From Salicibibacter cibarius (GTDB lineage: Bacteria > Bacillota > Bacilli > Bacillales > Marinococcaceae), in contig NZ_CP054705.1 in assembly GCF_016495725.1 (NCBI RefSeq), forward strand, positions 2,480,001-2,544,000: a stretch of 64,000 bases of DNA, read 5' to 3'. A program made the translations under genes and the position numbers. The notes below the pieces were generated by a model. It saw nothing but the letters and a program-made list of their open reading frames with translations, made no database searches and was not told the origin of the DNA. Below, in pieces: positions 46,862 through 54,683 of the stretch. Each line of letters opens with the position of its first letter. Position 1 is the stretch's first letter.

Positions 46862-47510
46862 GGTAATTGTAAAACCCTTCTCCAGATTTACGGCCTAATT
46901 TCCCGGCTTTCACATACTTAATAAGAAGTGGGCACGGCCGATATTTTTCGCCAAGTGTTTCATACAACTTCCACCGTTTCCTTGTTCATTTTTTTCCCGA
47001 GATCCTGCACAATCCGTACCGTTTCTTCGGAAGTATCCAATCCCTTGATCATCTCTATCAGCTTCATTTTGTAAACCGGATTGAAAAAATGCATGGCCAT
47101 CACTTTCTCAGGGCGATTCATCGCCGCGCCGATCTCGGTCGGGCTGAGCGTTGATGTATTTGTCGCCAAGACGGTATAATCCGGGCGATACGCATCAAGC
47201 TGACGGAAAGCCTCCACTTTTAACAGGATTTCTTCCAACACCGCTTCGATGACGACGTCTGCCTTGCGGACCGCTTCCCGCAGATTATTTTCATAGCTTA
47301 ATTGTTGCTTCGCCGCTTCTGCCTGACCACCATCGGTAAACCCTTTATCTGCGCCTTTTTTGCAATAATTTCCCAATCACTCCCCTTCCCTGCTCAAGGT
47401 TGGCTTCATCAATATCACCCGGAAACCGCTCAAAGCAGCCGTATAAGCGATGCCTCTGCCCATCGTACCAGCTCCCACGATACTAATTTGTTGCAACACA
47501 CTCACCCCTT
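46862..47510 (-). pseudogene. 3-hydroxyacyl-CoA dehydrogenase, decayed (frameshift plus internal deletion)
   Basis: Three pieces of a 3-hydroxybutyryl-CoA dehydrogenase-like protein are visible in different frames. The N-terminal NAD fold LQQISIVGAGTMGRGIAYTA begins at a GTG overlapping the thiolase stop (GTGA). The middle (47376-46960) contains ADVVIEAVLEEILLKV...LATNTSTLSPTEIGAAM and AMHFFNPVYKMKLIEMI. The C-terminal end, [23 protein letters not shown] then EGFYNYR, lies at about 46975-46864. A frameshift near 47385 and loss of about 90 residues between the last two pieces make it inactive. Confidence 0.88.
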
Positions 47511-48698
47511 ATCCCTTTCAAGCATTAAAGCCATGCCCTGACCACCGCCGACGCACAAGGTCGCGATGCCAAACCGTTCATCTTTTCGTTTCATTTCGTA
47601 AAGAAGCGAGGTGGTAATCCGCGCGCCTGTGGCTCCTAGCGGGTGGCCCAAAGCAATCGCCCCGCCGTTGCGATTGACATCCACCTCCGGAAGGCCAAGT
47701 TCTCGGATGACCGCCAATGACTGGGAGGCAAACGCTTCATTCAGTTCCCATACCCCGATGTCTTCTTTTTGCTTTCCCGTTCGTTCCAAAAGCAGCTCAA
47801 CTGCCGGCACGGGACCGATGCCCATCACTTCCGGGTCAACGCCTACAGCCGTCCAGTCTACAATCGTCGCCATCGGTGCCACGCCGAGCGCCTCTGCCTT
47901 TTCTTTCGTCATCAGCACGAGAGCGGATGCGCCGTCATTGCGCCCGCAAGCATTCCCTGCCGTCACCGATCCATCCGCTTTAAATGCCGGTTTCAAAGAC
48001 GCGAGCTTCTCCGTGGACGTCTCCCGAGGGTGCTCATCGACGGAAAACGTAAACGAACGCTTCCGTTCTTTCACTTCCACAGGCACAATTTCATCCGCAA
48101 ACGTCTCGTTTTCAAGCGCGCGCTTCGCCTTCTCCTGGCTTTCAAATGCAAAGGCGTCTTGGTCTTCACGGCTAATTTCATAGCGATCCGCCACATTTTC
48201 CGCAGTCGCGCCCATCCCAAGTTTGTCCCCATAAATGTCCATCGGTTGTTGCCCGGCTTCCAGGTTGGAGTCCACAAGCTTCTGTACCCCTTCCCCATAG
48301 CGGGTGTTACGCAAATACATAGGTGCTTGGCTCATGTTTTCCGTCCCGCCGGCAACGACGACATCTGCCTGTCCGAACAAAATTTGTTGGACACCGGACC
48401 CAATGGCCTGCATACTCGACGCACATAGGCGATTAACGGTAAACGCCGGTTTGCTCTCCGGTACCCCCGCCCGCAAGGCGGCAACTCGGGCTACATTTGA
48501 TGAAGCAGTCGTTTGCCGAACTTCCCCAAGGATAACTTCATCCACATCGGCTTTTTCAATCCCGGCTCTTGAAACCGCTTCTTTAATCACCGTGCTGCCG
48601 AGGTGACCGCTGTCTACATTTCTGAGCGCCCCCCCAGCGCGCCCGACAGCGGTTCGCACGGCGCTTGCAATGACAATCTCTTTATTTTCAACCTTCAA
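47502..48698 (-). CDS. acetyl-CoA C-acyltransferase (thiolase)
   Basis: Final step of beta-oxidation, or acetoacetyl-CoA formation. The 398-aa thiolase has the acyl-enzyme Cys in TVNRLCASSMQAIGSG (near residue 90), the His motif GGAIALGHPLGATGARI (near 350) and the second Cys in ATLCVGGGQGMALMLER (near 382). It reads from 48698 (MKVENKEIVIASAVRTAVGRAGG) and is 15 bp after the enoyl-CoA hydratase gene. Degradative or biosynthetic use cannot be told from sequence, but context favours degradation. Confidence 0.95.
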   Translation of the reverse strand: MKVENKEIVIASAVRTAVGRAGGALRNVDSGHLGSTVIKEAVSRAGIEKADVDEVILGEVRQTTASSNVARVAALRAGVPESKPAFTVNRLCASSMQAIGSGVQQILFGQADVVVAGGTENMSQAPMYLRNTRYGEGVQKLVDSNLEAGQQPMDIYGDKLGMGATAENVADRYEISREDQDAFAFESQEKAKRALENETFADEIVPVEVKERKRSFTFSVDEHPRETSTEKLASLKPAFKADGSVTAGNACGRNDGASALVLMTKEKAEALGVAPMATIVDWTAVGVDPEVMGIGPVPAVELLLERTGKQKEDIGVWELNEAFASQSLAVIRELGLPEVDVNRNGGAIALGHPLGATGARITTSLLYEMKRKDERFGIATLCVGGGQGMALMLERDKG

Positions 48699-48713
48699 AT
48701 GGATTCACCCTTT

Positions 48714-49490
48714 CTATTTTCCTTGGAAATTTGCCTTTCTTTTCTCCAGAAAAGCACTTGTTCCTTCATATTTATCATCGGATTGGAAAGCGACTGCCTG
48801 TGCCAGTTTTTCCAATAACTGAGCGCTCTCAAGGTTAGAATCCGCACCCCGGGTCACGACCATTTTCGCGAGGCGAACGGCAAGCGGCCCTTTAGCGGAA
48901 ATGTCAGCTGTGATTTCCCGCACGTTTTCCTCAAGCGCTTCCGGATCAGCCACATCATTCACGAGTCCGATTTGATGAGCCTCATCAGCCGCGATCAATT
49001 TCCCCCGCAAAATCATTTCAACCGCTTTTCCTTTGCCGACAAGCCGGGTTAAACGCTGCGTCCCGCCGGCCCCGGGAATAATCCCTAAATTCAATTCCGG
49101 GAGCCCGATCTTCGCTTTCGTGCTCGCCACGCGGATATCACACGCCAAAGCCAGCTCGCAGCCGCCCCCGGCCGCAACCCCGTTGATCATGGCAATTGTC
49201 GGCTTTTCAAAGTCTGCCAGTTTGTCGTACACCGCTTGCATGCCGGGCGAGAGCGCATCGAGTGCCTCCTTCTCCCGAAGTTGTGTGATATCTGCCCCTG
49301 CTGCAAAAGCCTTCTCACCTGCTCCTGTAAAAATAACACCGTCTACGTCGGCACGCCTGTCAACGTCATCGAGCGCAGTTTCCATTTCTTCCAACACTTG
49401 TGCGTTCAATGCGTTGCGCACATCCGGCCGGTTGATCGTGATCGTCGCCCATCGGTCTTCGACGTTTAATTGAATGAATTCAAAGTCCAT
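48714..49490 (-). CDS. enoyl-CoA hydratase/isomerase
   Basis: Hydrates trans-2-enoyl-CoA in beta-oxidation. The 258-aa crotonase has the oxyanion-hole segments EKAFAAGADITQL (near residue 60) and GVAAGGGCELALACDIRVAS (near 105), with Glu in IGLPELNLGIIPGAGGTQRL (near 130) and the second catalytic Glu near EEN/ADEAHQIGL. The length is typical. It lies between the single-domain dehydrogenase gene and thiolase. Confidence 0.95.
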   Translation of the reverse strand: MDFEFIQLNVEDRWATITINRPDVRNALNAQVLEEMETALDDVDRRADVDGVIFTGAGEKAFAAGADITQLREKEALDALSPGMQAVYDKLADFEKPTIAMINGVAAGGGCELALACDIRVASTKAKIGLPELNLGIIPGAGGTQRLTRLVGKGKAVEMILRGKLIAADEAHQIGLVNDVADPEALEENVREITADISAKGPLAVRLAKMVVTRGADSNLESAQLLEKLAQAVAFQSDDKYEGTSAFLEKRKANFQGK

Positions 49491-49502
49491 TTTTTCTCTC
49501 CA

Positions 49503-50072
49503 TTATGATTCAACGATTATTCTGTCATTGTCTTCTTGCAACAAGATCGACGTATTGTTCAACCTTCTCGCAACGTCCATCACCGCTTCTGCCGTCTCGT
49601 CAGAAGTATGCGGCCCCTGAACAGTCTCGGCCGGATTAAAAATAGACAAATTGCAGACTTGCGATGGCCGCCCGGTGGCATCCGCGATCTTTGAACTGAC
49701 GAGCGTCGAACTGTTCGTCGCGAAAATCGCGTGCCCAGGGGCATACGCATCGATGGTTTTAAACATATCTGTTTTCGCTGCCAGATTCTCTGTCATCGCC
49801 TCGATGACGAAATCCCGATCCTTAACAGCGCTTTCAAGTTCAGGTTCAAAAAAGAGATGGGCAAAAGAATCATCCAGTTTTTTCCATGATATTTTATCTT
49901 TCCCAACTTCGTACTGTAATCGTTTGCTAATCCCTTCCATGTTTTTTTCAAACGTTTTTTCATGAATATCCTGAACGTTTACATCAAAACCGGCAAGCAC
50001 GCAAACGGCAGCGATATGTGAGCCCGCGGCACTTCCGCCGATGACAGCTACTTTCCGGGGGGTTTGTACCAT
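49503..50072 (-). CDS. single-domain 3-hydroxyacyl-CoA dehydrogenase-like protein (NAD domain only)
   Basis: The ATG at 50072 overlaps the ligase stop (TAATG); a longer frame to 50219 lies in the ligase gene. The 189-aa product equals only the NAD-binding domain of 3-hydroxyacyl-CoA dehydrogenase (VAVIGGSAAGSHIAAVCVLAGFDV, DFVIEAMTENLAAKTDMF, IFATNSSTLVSSKIADATGRP, IFNPAETVQG). The C-terminal catalytic/dimer domain is missing. The dinucleotide loop reads GGSAAG, not GxGxMG, and the usual HFFNP His is IFNP. It may be a decayed paralogue or have another role; a complete dehydrogenase must be encoded elsewhere. Confidence 0.7.
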   Translation of the reverse strand: MVQTPRKVAVIGGSAAGSHIAAVCVLAGFDVNVQDIHEKTFEKNMEGISKRLQYEVGKDKISWKKLDDSFAHLFFEPELESAVKDRDFVIEAMTENLAAKTDMFKTIDAYAPGHAIFATNSSTLVSSKIADATGRPSQVCNLSIFNPAETVQGPHTSDETAEAVMDVARRLNNTSILLQEDNDRIIVES

Positions 50073-51682
50073 TACTGGCTCCTTTCCTTTTCCATGTGAT
50101 CCATCGTTTCCTTCACGAGTTCCCGACGCAATATTTTCCCAACGCTCGTCTTGGGGATCGAGTCGCGAAATTCGATTATTTTTGGCACCTTGTAACTCGC
50201 CATTCGTTTTTTGCACCAAGCAATTAATTCAGCTTCGGAAAGCGTTTCCCTATCTTTCAACACGATGGACGCTTTTAGTGTTTCTCCACGGTATGGGTCA
50301 GGAACACCATAAACCACGAGCTCCTCGATGCTCGGATGCTCATACATGATGCCTTCTACCTCATTGGGATAAATATTAAAACCGCTGCCAATCACCATTT
50401 CTTTTTTCCGGCCGACAATATAAAAATACCCTTCGCTATCCACTTCAGCAATATCGCCGGTGGCGAACCAGCCATCTTGCAACTGCTCATCTGTTTCTTC
50501 TTTAAGTCCCCAATACCCGAGCATGACTTGCGGTCCTTTAATCCATAATTCACCTGATTCCCCGACGGAAAGCGGATCTCCACTTTCAATATCAACGATT
50601 TTGCATTCCGTGCTGGGTAGCGGCAAACCGATACTTCCCGTCTTTCGTTTTCCTTTGAACGGATTTCGATGGGTCGTCGGGGACGTTTCCGACAATCCGT
50701 AAGCCTCTGAAATCACCCCGCCCGTCAACGCCTCAACCTTTCGCATGACTTCGACAGGCAATGGGGCGCTGCCACTTGTCATTGCCTTGATGGAGTCAAG
50801 GGAAATGGGATGGTCCTCAGCGTAGCGCAACAACCCAATGTACATCGTTGGAACAGCAGGAAAATACGTCGGCCGGTAACGCTCAATAATGTCAACGCCC
50901 TCTTCTACCGTCCACTTTTTCATACAAATAATCGTTGCCGCAGCAAAAACGCCTTGATTGATAACACTCGACATTCCCAACACATGATAAAAAGGAGCAG
51001 CACCCAGGAAAATTTCCCCCGGCCGTTGCAGCGTATCCGACGTGAATGCAAACGTTTGGTAGACATTCCCAACCAGGTTGTAATGGGAAAGAACCGCCCC
51101 CTTAGGTGAGCCGGTCGTTCCACCCGTAAACTGAATAAGCGCTGGATCGTTCCCGGGATCTATCACCGTTTCTGGGATACTGCCGGAATTGCCTTGATCA
51201 AAGAGGTCATGTAAATCATATTCATTTTCGTCTAGTTGTAAGTGACCGTGATAGATGCCGAAGGCCGGGGATTTGACCGATTGCACTTTTTCTTTTTGTT
51301 TCGCTTCCCCGATGAAGATCAGCGGCTCTGTTTGCCGGAATATATGCTCCAGTTCCCCCGCTTGATACATTGGGTTCACTTGGACGACGATACCGCCGAG
51401 ACGCTGGATCGCAAAGTAACTCACAATATATTCCACGCCGTTCGGTAGCATTAAGGCGACACGGTCGCCTTTTCGAAGGCCCAACCCGGAGAGAGAAGAG
51501 GCGAAGCGCCGAACTTCGTCCCTCAGTTCTTCATACGTGTAGCTTAACTCACCATCGATGACCGCGAGAACGTCACCGTAGTCGTCTGCTGTTCTTTCCA
51601 AAAAATCATATACAGAAAGATTCGGAACCTCGATATCCGCCGGAGCATTTTCAGGATAATTTTCGAGCCATATACGTTCCAT
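50072..51682 (-). CDS. acyl-CoA synthetase (AMP-forming, long-chain fatty acid type)
   Basis: Activates a fatty acid to acyl-CoA. The 536-aa ANL enzyme shows the P-loop IQFTGGTTGSPKGAVLSHYN (near residue 185), the SEAYGLSETSPTTHRNP motif (near 325), DGWFATGDIAEVDSEGY (near 415) and the hinge/Lys end of the C-terminal domain: KVPKIIEFRDSIPKTSVGKILRREL (in pieces). The ATG at 51682 follows the dehydrogenase stop after a GAGGGT ribosome site. The exact chain length is not readable. Confidence 0.93.
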   Translation of the reverse strand: MERIWLENYPENAPADIEVPNLSVYDFLERTADDYGDVLAVIDGELSYTYEELRDEVRRFASSLSGLGLRKGDRVALMLPNGVEYIVSYFAIQRLGGIVVQVNPMYQAGELEHIFRQTEPLIFIGEAKQKEKVQSVKSPAFGIYHGHLQLDENEYDLHDLFDQGNSGSIPETVIDPGNDPALIQFTGGTTGSPKGAVLSHYNLVGNVYQTFAFTSDTLQRPGEIFLGAAPFYHVLGMSSVINQGVFAAATIICMKKWTVEEGVDIIERYRPTYFPAVPTMYIGLLRYAEDHPISLDSIKAMTSGSAPLPVEVMRKVEALTGGVISEAYGLSETSPTTHRNPFKGKRKTGSIGLPLPSTECKIVDIESGDPLSVGESGELWIKGPQVMLGYWGLKEETDEQLQDGWFATGDIAEVDSEGYFYIVGRKKEMVIGSGFNIYPNEVEGIMYEHPSIEELVVYGVPDPYRGETLKASIVLKDRETLSEAELIAWCKKRMASYKVPKIIEFRDSIPKTSVGKILRRELVKETMDHMEKERSQ

Positions 51683-51686
51683 ACCC

Positions 51687-52835
51687 TCACGAGCCTTTCA
51701 ACATATTTTTAGAGATAATGAGTCTTTGAATCTCATTGGTGCCTTCATAGATTTTCGTGATTCTGGCATCACGATAAAATCGTTCCGCAGGGTACTCGGC
51801 CATGTATCCCATCCCGCCATGAATTTGTACCGCTTTATCAGCCACCTTATTATAGGTCTCCGTTGCAAAAAGCTTGGCCATCGAGCTTTCTTTAATCGCT
51901 TTTTCGCCCTGGTCGATCAACCATGCCGCCCGATACGTCATCGTTTTGGCCGCTTCCGTCTCCGTTTCCATATCGGCGAGCATCCATTGGATCGCTTGCT
52001 GTTTGGAGATCGGCTTTCCGAATTGTTTTCTTTCTTCCGCGTACTCCATGGCAAGGTCAATCAACTTCTTCGATGATCCGACGGAACGGGCAGCCAGTCC
52101 AACGCGTCCTTCCCCTAAAATGGTAAGCGCGGAAACATAGCCCATCCCGACTTCACCGATGACATTTTCATCAGGGACTTCACAATTGTCAAAGATGACT
52201 TGACTCGTATGGGAACCTTTAAGTCCCATTTTCTTATCCGGTTTACCGACCTTTATCCCCGGAAAATCCTTTTCGATCAAAAATGCCGTGATGCCGCCTT
52301 TTGCCCCTTTTTCTTTATCGGTAAGAGCAAAAACGGTGAAAACATCGGCGATCGGCGCATTCGTGATGAAATGCTTAGTACCGTTTACAATCCAGTTGTC
52401 TCCCTTTTTCTCCGCTGTCGTTCCAAGATTTGTTGCGTCCGATCCTGCTCCCGGTTCGGAAAGGGCAAAACAGCCAATTTTTCGTCCAGCAGCCATGTCC
52501 GGCAGATATTTTTGTTTGAGCTCTTCCGAAGCCAATCTGACGAGCCCGGTACTGCCGATGCCAGTATGAGCACCAATAAGAGAAACATAGCCATTATGCG
52601 TACGGCCCAACTGCTCATACACAATGCACTTTCCTACCGTATCGAGACCGATGCCTCCGTATTCTTCCGGAATGCTTAAACCAAAAAGCCCAAGTTCCTT
52701 TGCTTGGTCCACAAGATGCTGAGGAATCTCATCTTCCTCTTCGATTTGCTGCGCGTACGGCTCCACTTCGTTTTCCACAAAATTTTTCACCATCACGCGC
52801 ATCTGTTCATTTTCTTCGCTAATATTAAAATCCAT
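51687..52835 (-). CDS. acyl-CoA dehydrogenase
   Basis: FAD enzyme for the first oxidation of acyl-CoA, 382 aa. Signatures: CFALSEPGAGSDATNLGTTA (near residue 125), the FAD segment around GIKVGKPDKKMGLKGSHTSQ, QIHGGMGYMAEYPAERFYRDARITKIYEGTNEIQR (residues 330-370 in pieces) with the catalytic Glu in YEGTNE. GGGAGGAAAACCTC precedes the ATG. It is first in the operon and sits about 30 nt below the sigma-54 transcription start predicted here. Confidence 0.96.
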   Translation of the reverse strand: MDFNISEENEQMRVMVKNFVENEVEPYAQQIEEEDEIPQHLVDQAKELGLFGLSIPEEYGGIGLDTVGKCIVYEQLGRTHNGYVSLIGAHTGIGSTGLVRLASEELKQKYLPDMAAGRKIGCFALSEPGAGSDATNLGTTAEKKGDNWIVNGTKHFITNAPIADVFTVFALTDKEKGAKGGITAFLIEKDFPGIKVGKPDKKMGLKGSHTSQVIFDNCEVPDENVIGEVGMGYVSALTILGEGRVGLAARSVGSSKKLIDLAMEYAEERKQFGKPISKQQAIQWMLADMETETEAAKTMTYRAAWLIDQGEKAIKESSMAKLFATETYNKVADKAVQIHGGMGYMAEYPAERFYRDARITKIYEGTNEIQRLIISKNMLKGS

Positions 52836-52875
52836 GAGGTTTTCCTCCCTTTAAAATTCTCATCTCTAAATAGAT

Positions 52876-52890
52876 GCAAAATCCATGCCA
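52876..52890 (-). promoter_or_regulatory. sigma-54 (SigL) promoter of the fatty-acid degradation operon
   Basis: The minus strand reads TGGCATG, 4 nt, TTGC, with the consensus GG and GC at -24/-12 and exact spacing (consensus TGGCACGNNNNTTGC; one difference). It lies about 40 bp before the acyl-CoA dehydrogenase ATG. A sigma-54 activator gene lies 5 kb away and a fossil one 0.5 kb upstream. Confidence 0.8.
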
Positions 52891-52930
52891 TTTTTTATGA
52901 GCGTTTTAAGGAGGATTCATGCGCCGGGAA

Positions 52931-53003
52931 AATCATCTATGTATGATTTGATTTATAAATGTATCTTGGACGAAAAAGCCGGCTTCACTTCGAAACCGGT
53001 TTC
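52931..53003. promoter_or_regulatory. candidate upstream activator sites (inverted repeats)
   Basis: AATCAT-6 nt-ATGATT (52931-52948) and the perfect 12-bp palindrome GAAACCGGTTTC (52992-53003) lie about 45 and 105 bp upstream of the sigma-54 -24 element, within the range used by enhancer-binding proteins. Binding is inferred only. Confidence 0.35.
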
Positions 53004-53066
53004 AAAATTGTAAGTCACTTTCGGATTTTTAAGGGTTCGATCACGATGGCCATAAATATTGGGTAA

Positions 53067-53315
53067 TCATGTAAAAGCTCCAGGTTTAATCGATTCAAGC
53101 ATTTCCTCCGTTGTGAACACATTTCCTGTGGCAATATCCTGATTTGCCCGTTCGATCATTTTTTGCAATTCCGGATTATTCTCGATCTCTGTTTGTATTT
53201 CATTTTTTTCAATTGGATGAATCAAAAACTGTTTGCCTTTAATATCGATAATCGTGTCTTCATTTTCATTCAGTACATTTTGTATAGCTTCAGTGCCGTC
53301 AAGCTTTTTTGCCAT
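53067..53315 (-). CDS. small orphan protein, Phd/YefM-antitoxin-like
   Basis: The 82-aa frame starts at ATG 53315 after AAAGGGGGG (the ORF open to 53444 runs into a gene fossil). The layout (an N-terminal TEAIQNVL segment, then IIDIKGKQFLIHPIEKNEI, then helix PELQKMIERANQDIATGNVFTTEEMLESI) resembles Phd/YefM-type antitoxins, whose C-terminal tail has G-x-hydrophobic-TTEEM. No toxin gene is beside it. The family call is tentative. Confidence 0.4.
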   Translation of the reverse strand: MAKKLDGTEAIQNVLNENEDTIIDIKGKQFLIHPIEKNEIQTEIENNPELQKMIERANQDIATGNVFTTEEMLESIKPGAFT

Positions 53316-53380
53316 TGAGAATCCCCCCTTTACAATTGTACAGGACCTTTCGATATATCCAAAGTTCATGTAAATACTAT

Positions 53381-53465
53381 CCCCGATATCGATCATGTTG
53401 GACGGGGATCGTGACTTGGTCAATTCCCATATTCCCGTGCCCATCGAATTGATAGAAAGTTTTAG
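53381..53465 (-). pseudogene. fossil of a sigma-54 activator AAA+ domain
   Basis: About 85 bp align to the activator gene at 58209-58309: the strand shared includes CAATTCCC..ATTCCCGTGCC and GATAGAAA, and the translation keeps NMIDI plus a degraded WHGNVREL (here MGTGIWEL). Small insertions and deletions break the frame. It reads as the remains of a second enhancer-binding-protein gene upstream of the fatty-acid operon. Confidence 0.7.
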
Positions 53466-53477
53466 TGAGAGGAAAGA

Positions 53478-53825
53478 TCATTGAATAGAAGCAAATTCGT
53501 TGTCGTCAAAAGGACCGTCGGACAAAGGATCATAGTCCAGAACTTGAAGCACCTTATCATACGTTTCCCCTTTAATTCCACTATGCCCAGTCTCAATTTT
53601 GGAAATCGTAGCTTGTGTAATCGGTCTCTGGCCTTGACTACGTGCTTGCTTAGCTACCAATTGAACGATATCCTGTTGAGTAAGCCCTAAATCAATGCGG
53701 CGTTTCATGATCTTTTTTCCCATTTTAACAGGAAAACTTTCCAAGTGCTCTTTCACGCCCGGTACCTGTTTCAGCAAATCTTTTAATTGTTCATGGGAAC
53801 TGCTCGATTCTTGATGATTGACCAT
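53478..53825 (-). CDS. HigA/XRE-type helix-turn-helix antitoxin
   Basis: The 115-aa protein starts at ATG 53825, with AAAGGAGAGG upstream. The XRE helix-turn-helix covers about residues 38-100: RIDLGLTQQDIVQLV, then ITQATISKIETGHSGIKGETYDKVLQVL. The gene would follow the toxin reading frame by 16 nt if the IS were removed (toxin stop at 53842-53844), so it is the antitoxin of a Gp49/HigB-type module. It keeps its ribosome site but has lost the original promoter, 4 kb upstream; expression now would need an IS-borne promoter. Confidence 0.8.
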   Translation of the reverse strand: MVNHQESSSSHEQLKDLLKQVPGVKEHLESFPVKMGKKIMKRRIDLGLTQQDIVQLVAKQARSQGQRPITQATISKIETGHSGIKGETYDKVLQVLDYDPLSDGPFDDNEFASIQ

Positions 53826-53841
53826 CAAAAACCTCTCCTTT

Positions 53842-53952
53842 TCATGTTTCGCGGTTTCGGGTATACATTAAGACAATTTGTTCACTTTCTTGAATCAGCC
53901 GTTCAAATTCAGGTGGATTTTTCTCTTGTTTTAGAATCGCACGGGTGAAATA
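53842..53952 (-). pseudogene. C-terminal part of the split HigB/Gp49-type toxin
   Basis: 36 codons plus stop (YFTRAILKQEKNPPEFERLI..., ending YTRNRET) continue exactly in frame the toxin part that ends at 57447 once the IS and one copy of the TAGGAT target duplication are removed. It ends 16 nt before the antitoxin ATG. Confidence 0.88.
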
Positions 53953-53958
53953 TAGGAT
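53953..53958 (+). repeat. target-site duplication TAGGAT (left copy)
   Basis: Six bases TAGGAT directly before the left IS end; the other copy lies at 57447-57452 directly after the right end. Confidence 0.85.
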
Positions 53959-54427
53959 CTCGAGTTTCGCACCCTGATAAATCAATAAAAAAACACCATG
54001 AAAATGGATGAAAAAACGTAAAAAACCCGCATGAACACAGGGCTTTTGGTATAATTAAGGTACCAATCCAAATCATGCCAAAAGGACGTGTTATCATGCG
54101 GGGAAAAACCAAAGAGATTGAAAAAGTGATTCAAACTCATAGTTTTTCAATTGATTCAATTATAAGGGATGTTATGAAAACGTTCAACTTTCGTTCCCTT
54201 TGTCACAAGGTCGGATTCAAGAAAGAGCAAGGATATCCGGTTGCAGATATCATCACCTCCCTCTTTGTAATTAAATATTCTTCCATATGCTCTTGATTTC
54301 TCAGATTTTCATGCCTTTAGGATTTACTAGCACCAGAGTACACCACTCATTCGATGAATATATTTCAATTGAAGGAATGATATTCCACTCAGAGGTCCAT
54401 CCCTCTCATCCAACCCCTAGGGGTTGG

Positions 54428-54683
54428 AAAAAATTAGGATGACCGTGCGCTTGCATTCGCCCACTTCATACATGGTCGCTTAACCTCCCATACATCCCTG
54501 GATGGTGATGATCCACACATTCCTTCGTCCGGCGTATCCATGTGGTGGGGGCGGCTATGCTTTCTAACTGGGTCCAAGCCCGAAAGGAGGAAATAAACGC
54601 CGCCTCGGCACTGTTGGTGTTTGTATGCCATTGACAAGAAGTATCCGTTTCACAAGAGATGGCTGAGTTACTGTATTCCTGAC
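54428..54683 (-). ncRNA. candidate bridge/seek RNA region downstream of the IS110 transposase
   Basis: This 3' noncoding end contains an 8-bp stem, GAGGCGGC with GCCGCCCC (54606-54547, one G-U pair), enclosing a large internal loop split by a small GGG-CCC hairpin. The loop halves, TCCTCCTTT and CAGTTAGAAAGC, resemble the two flanks of the insertion site (TCCCTCTTT; CAGTGGAAAC as complement of the right side). IS110-type recombinases use such RNAs; the RNA itself is inferred. Confidence 0.35.

Noticed and set aside
52915-52951. Plus-strand AAGGAGG-ATG mini-frame of 10 codons
   Set aside because: The frame ends after ten codons, lies in the sigma-54 promoter upstream region and shows no conservation signal.
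54409-54426. CCAACCCC-TAGGGGTTGG as an intrinsic terminator for the IS110 transposase
   Set aside because: On the minus (transposase) strand the T run precedes the palindrome, and on the plus strand A residues follow. It lacks the required T tract.
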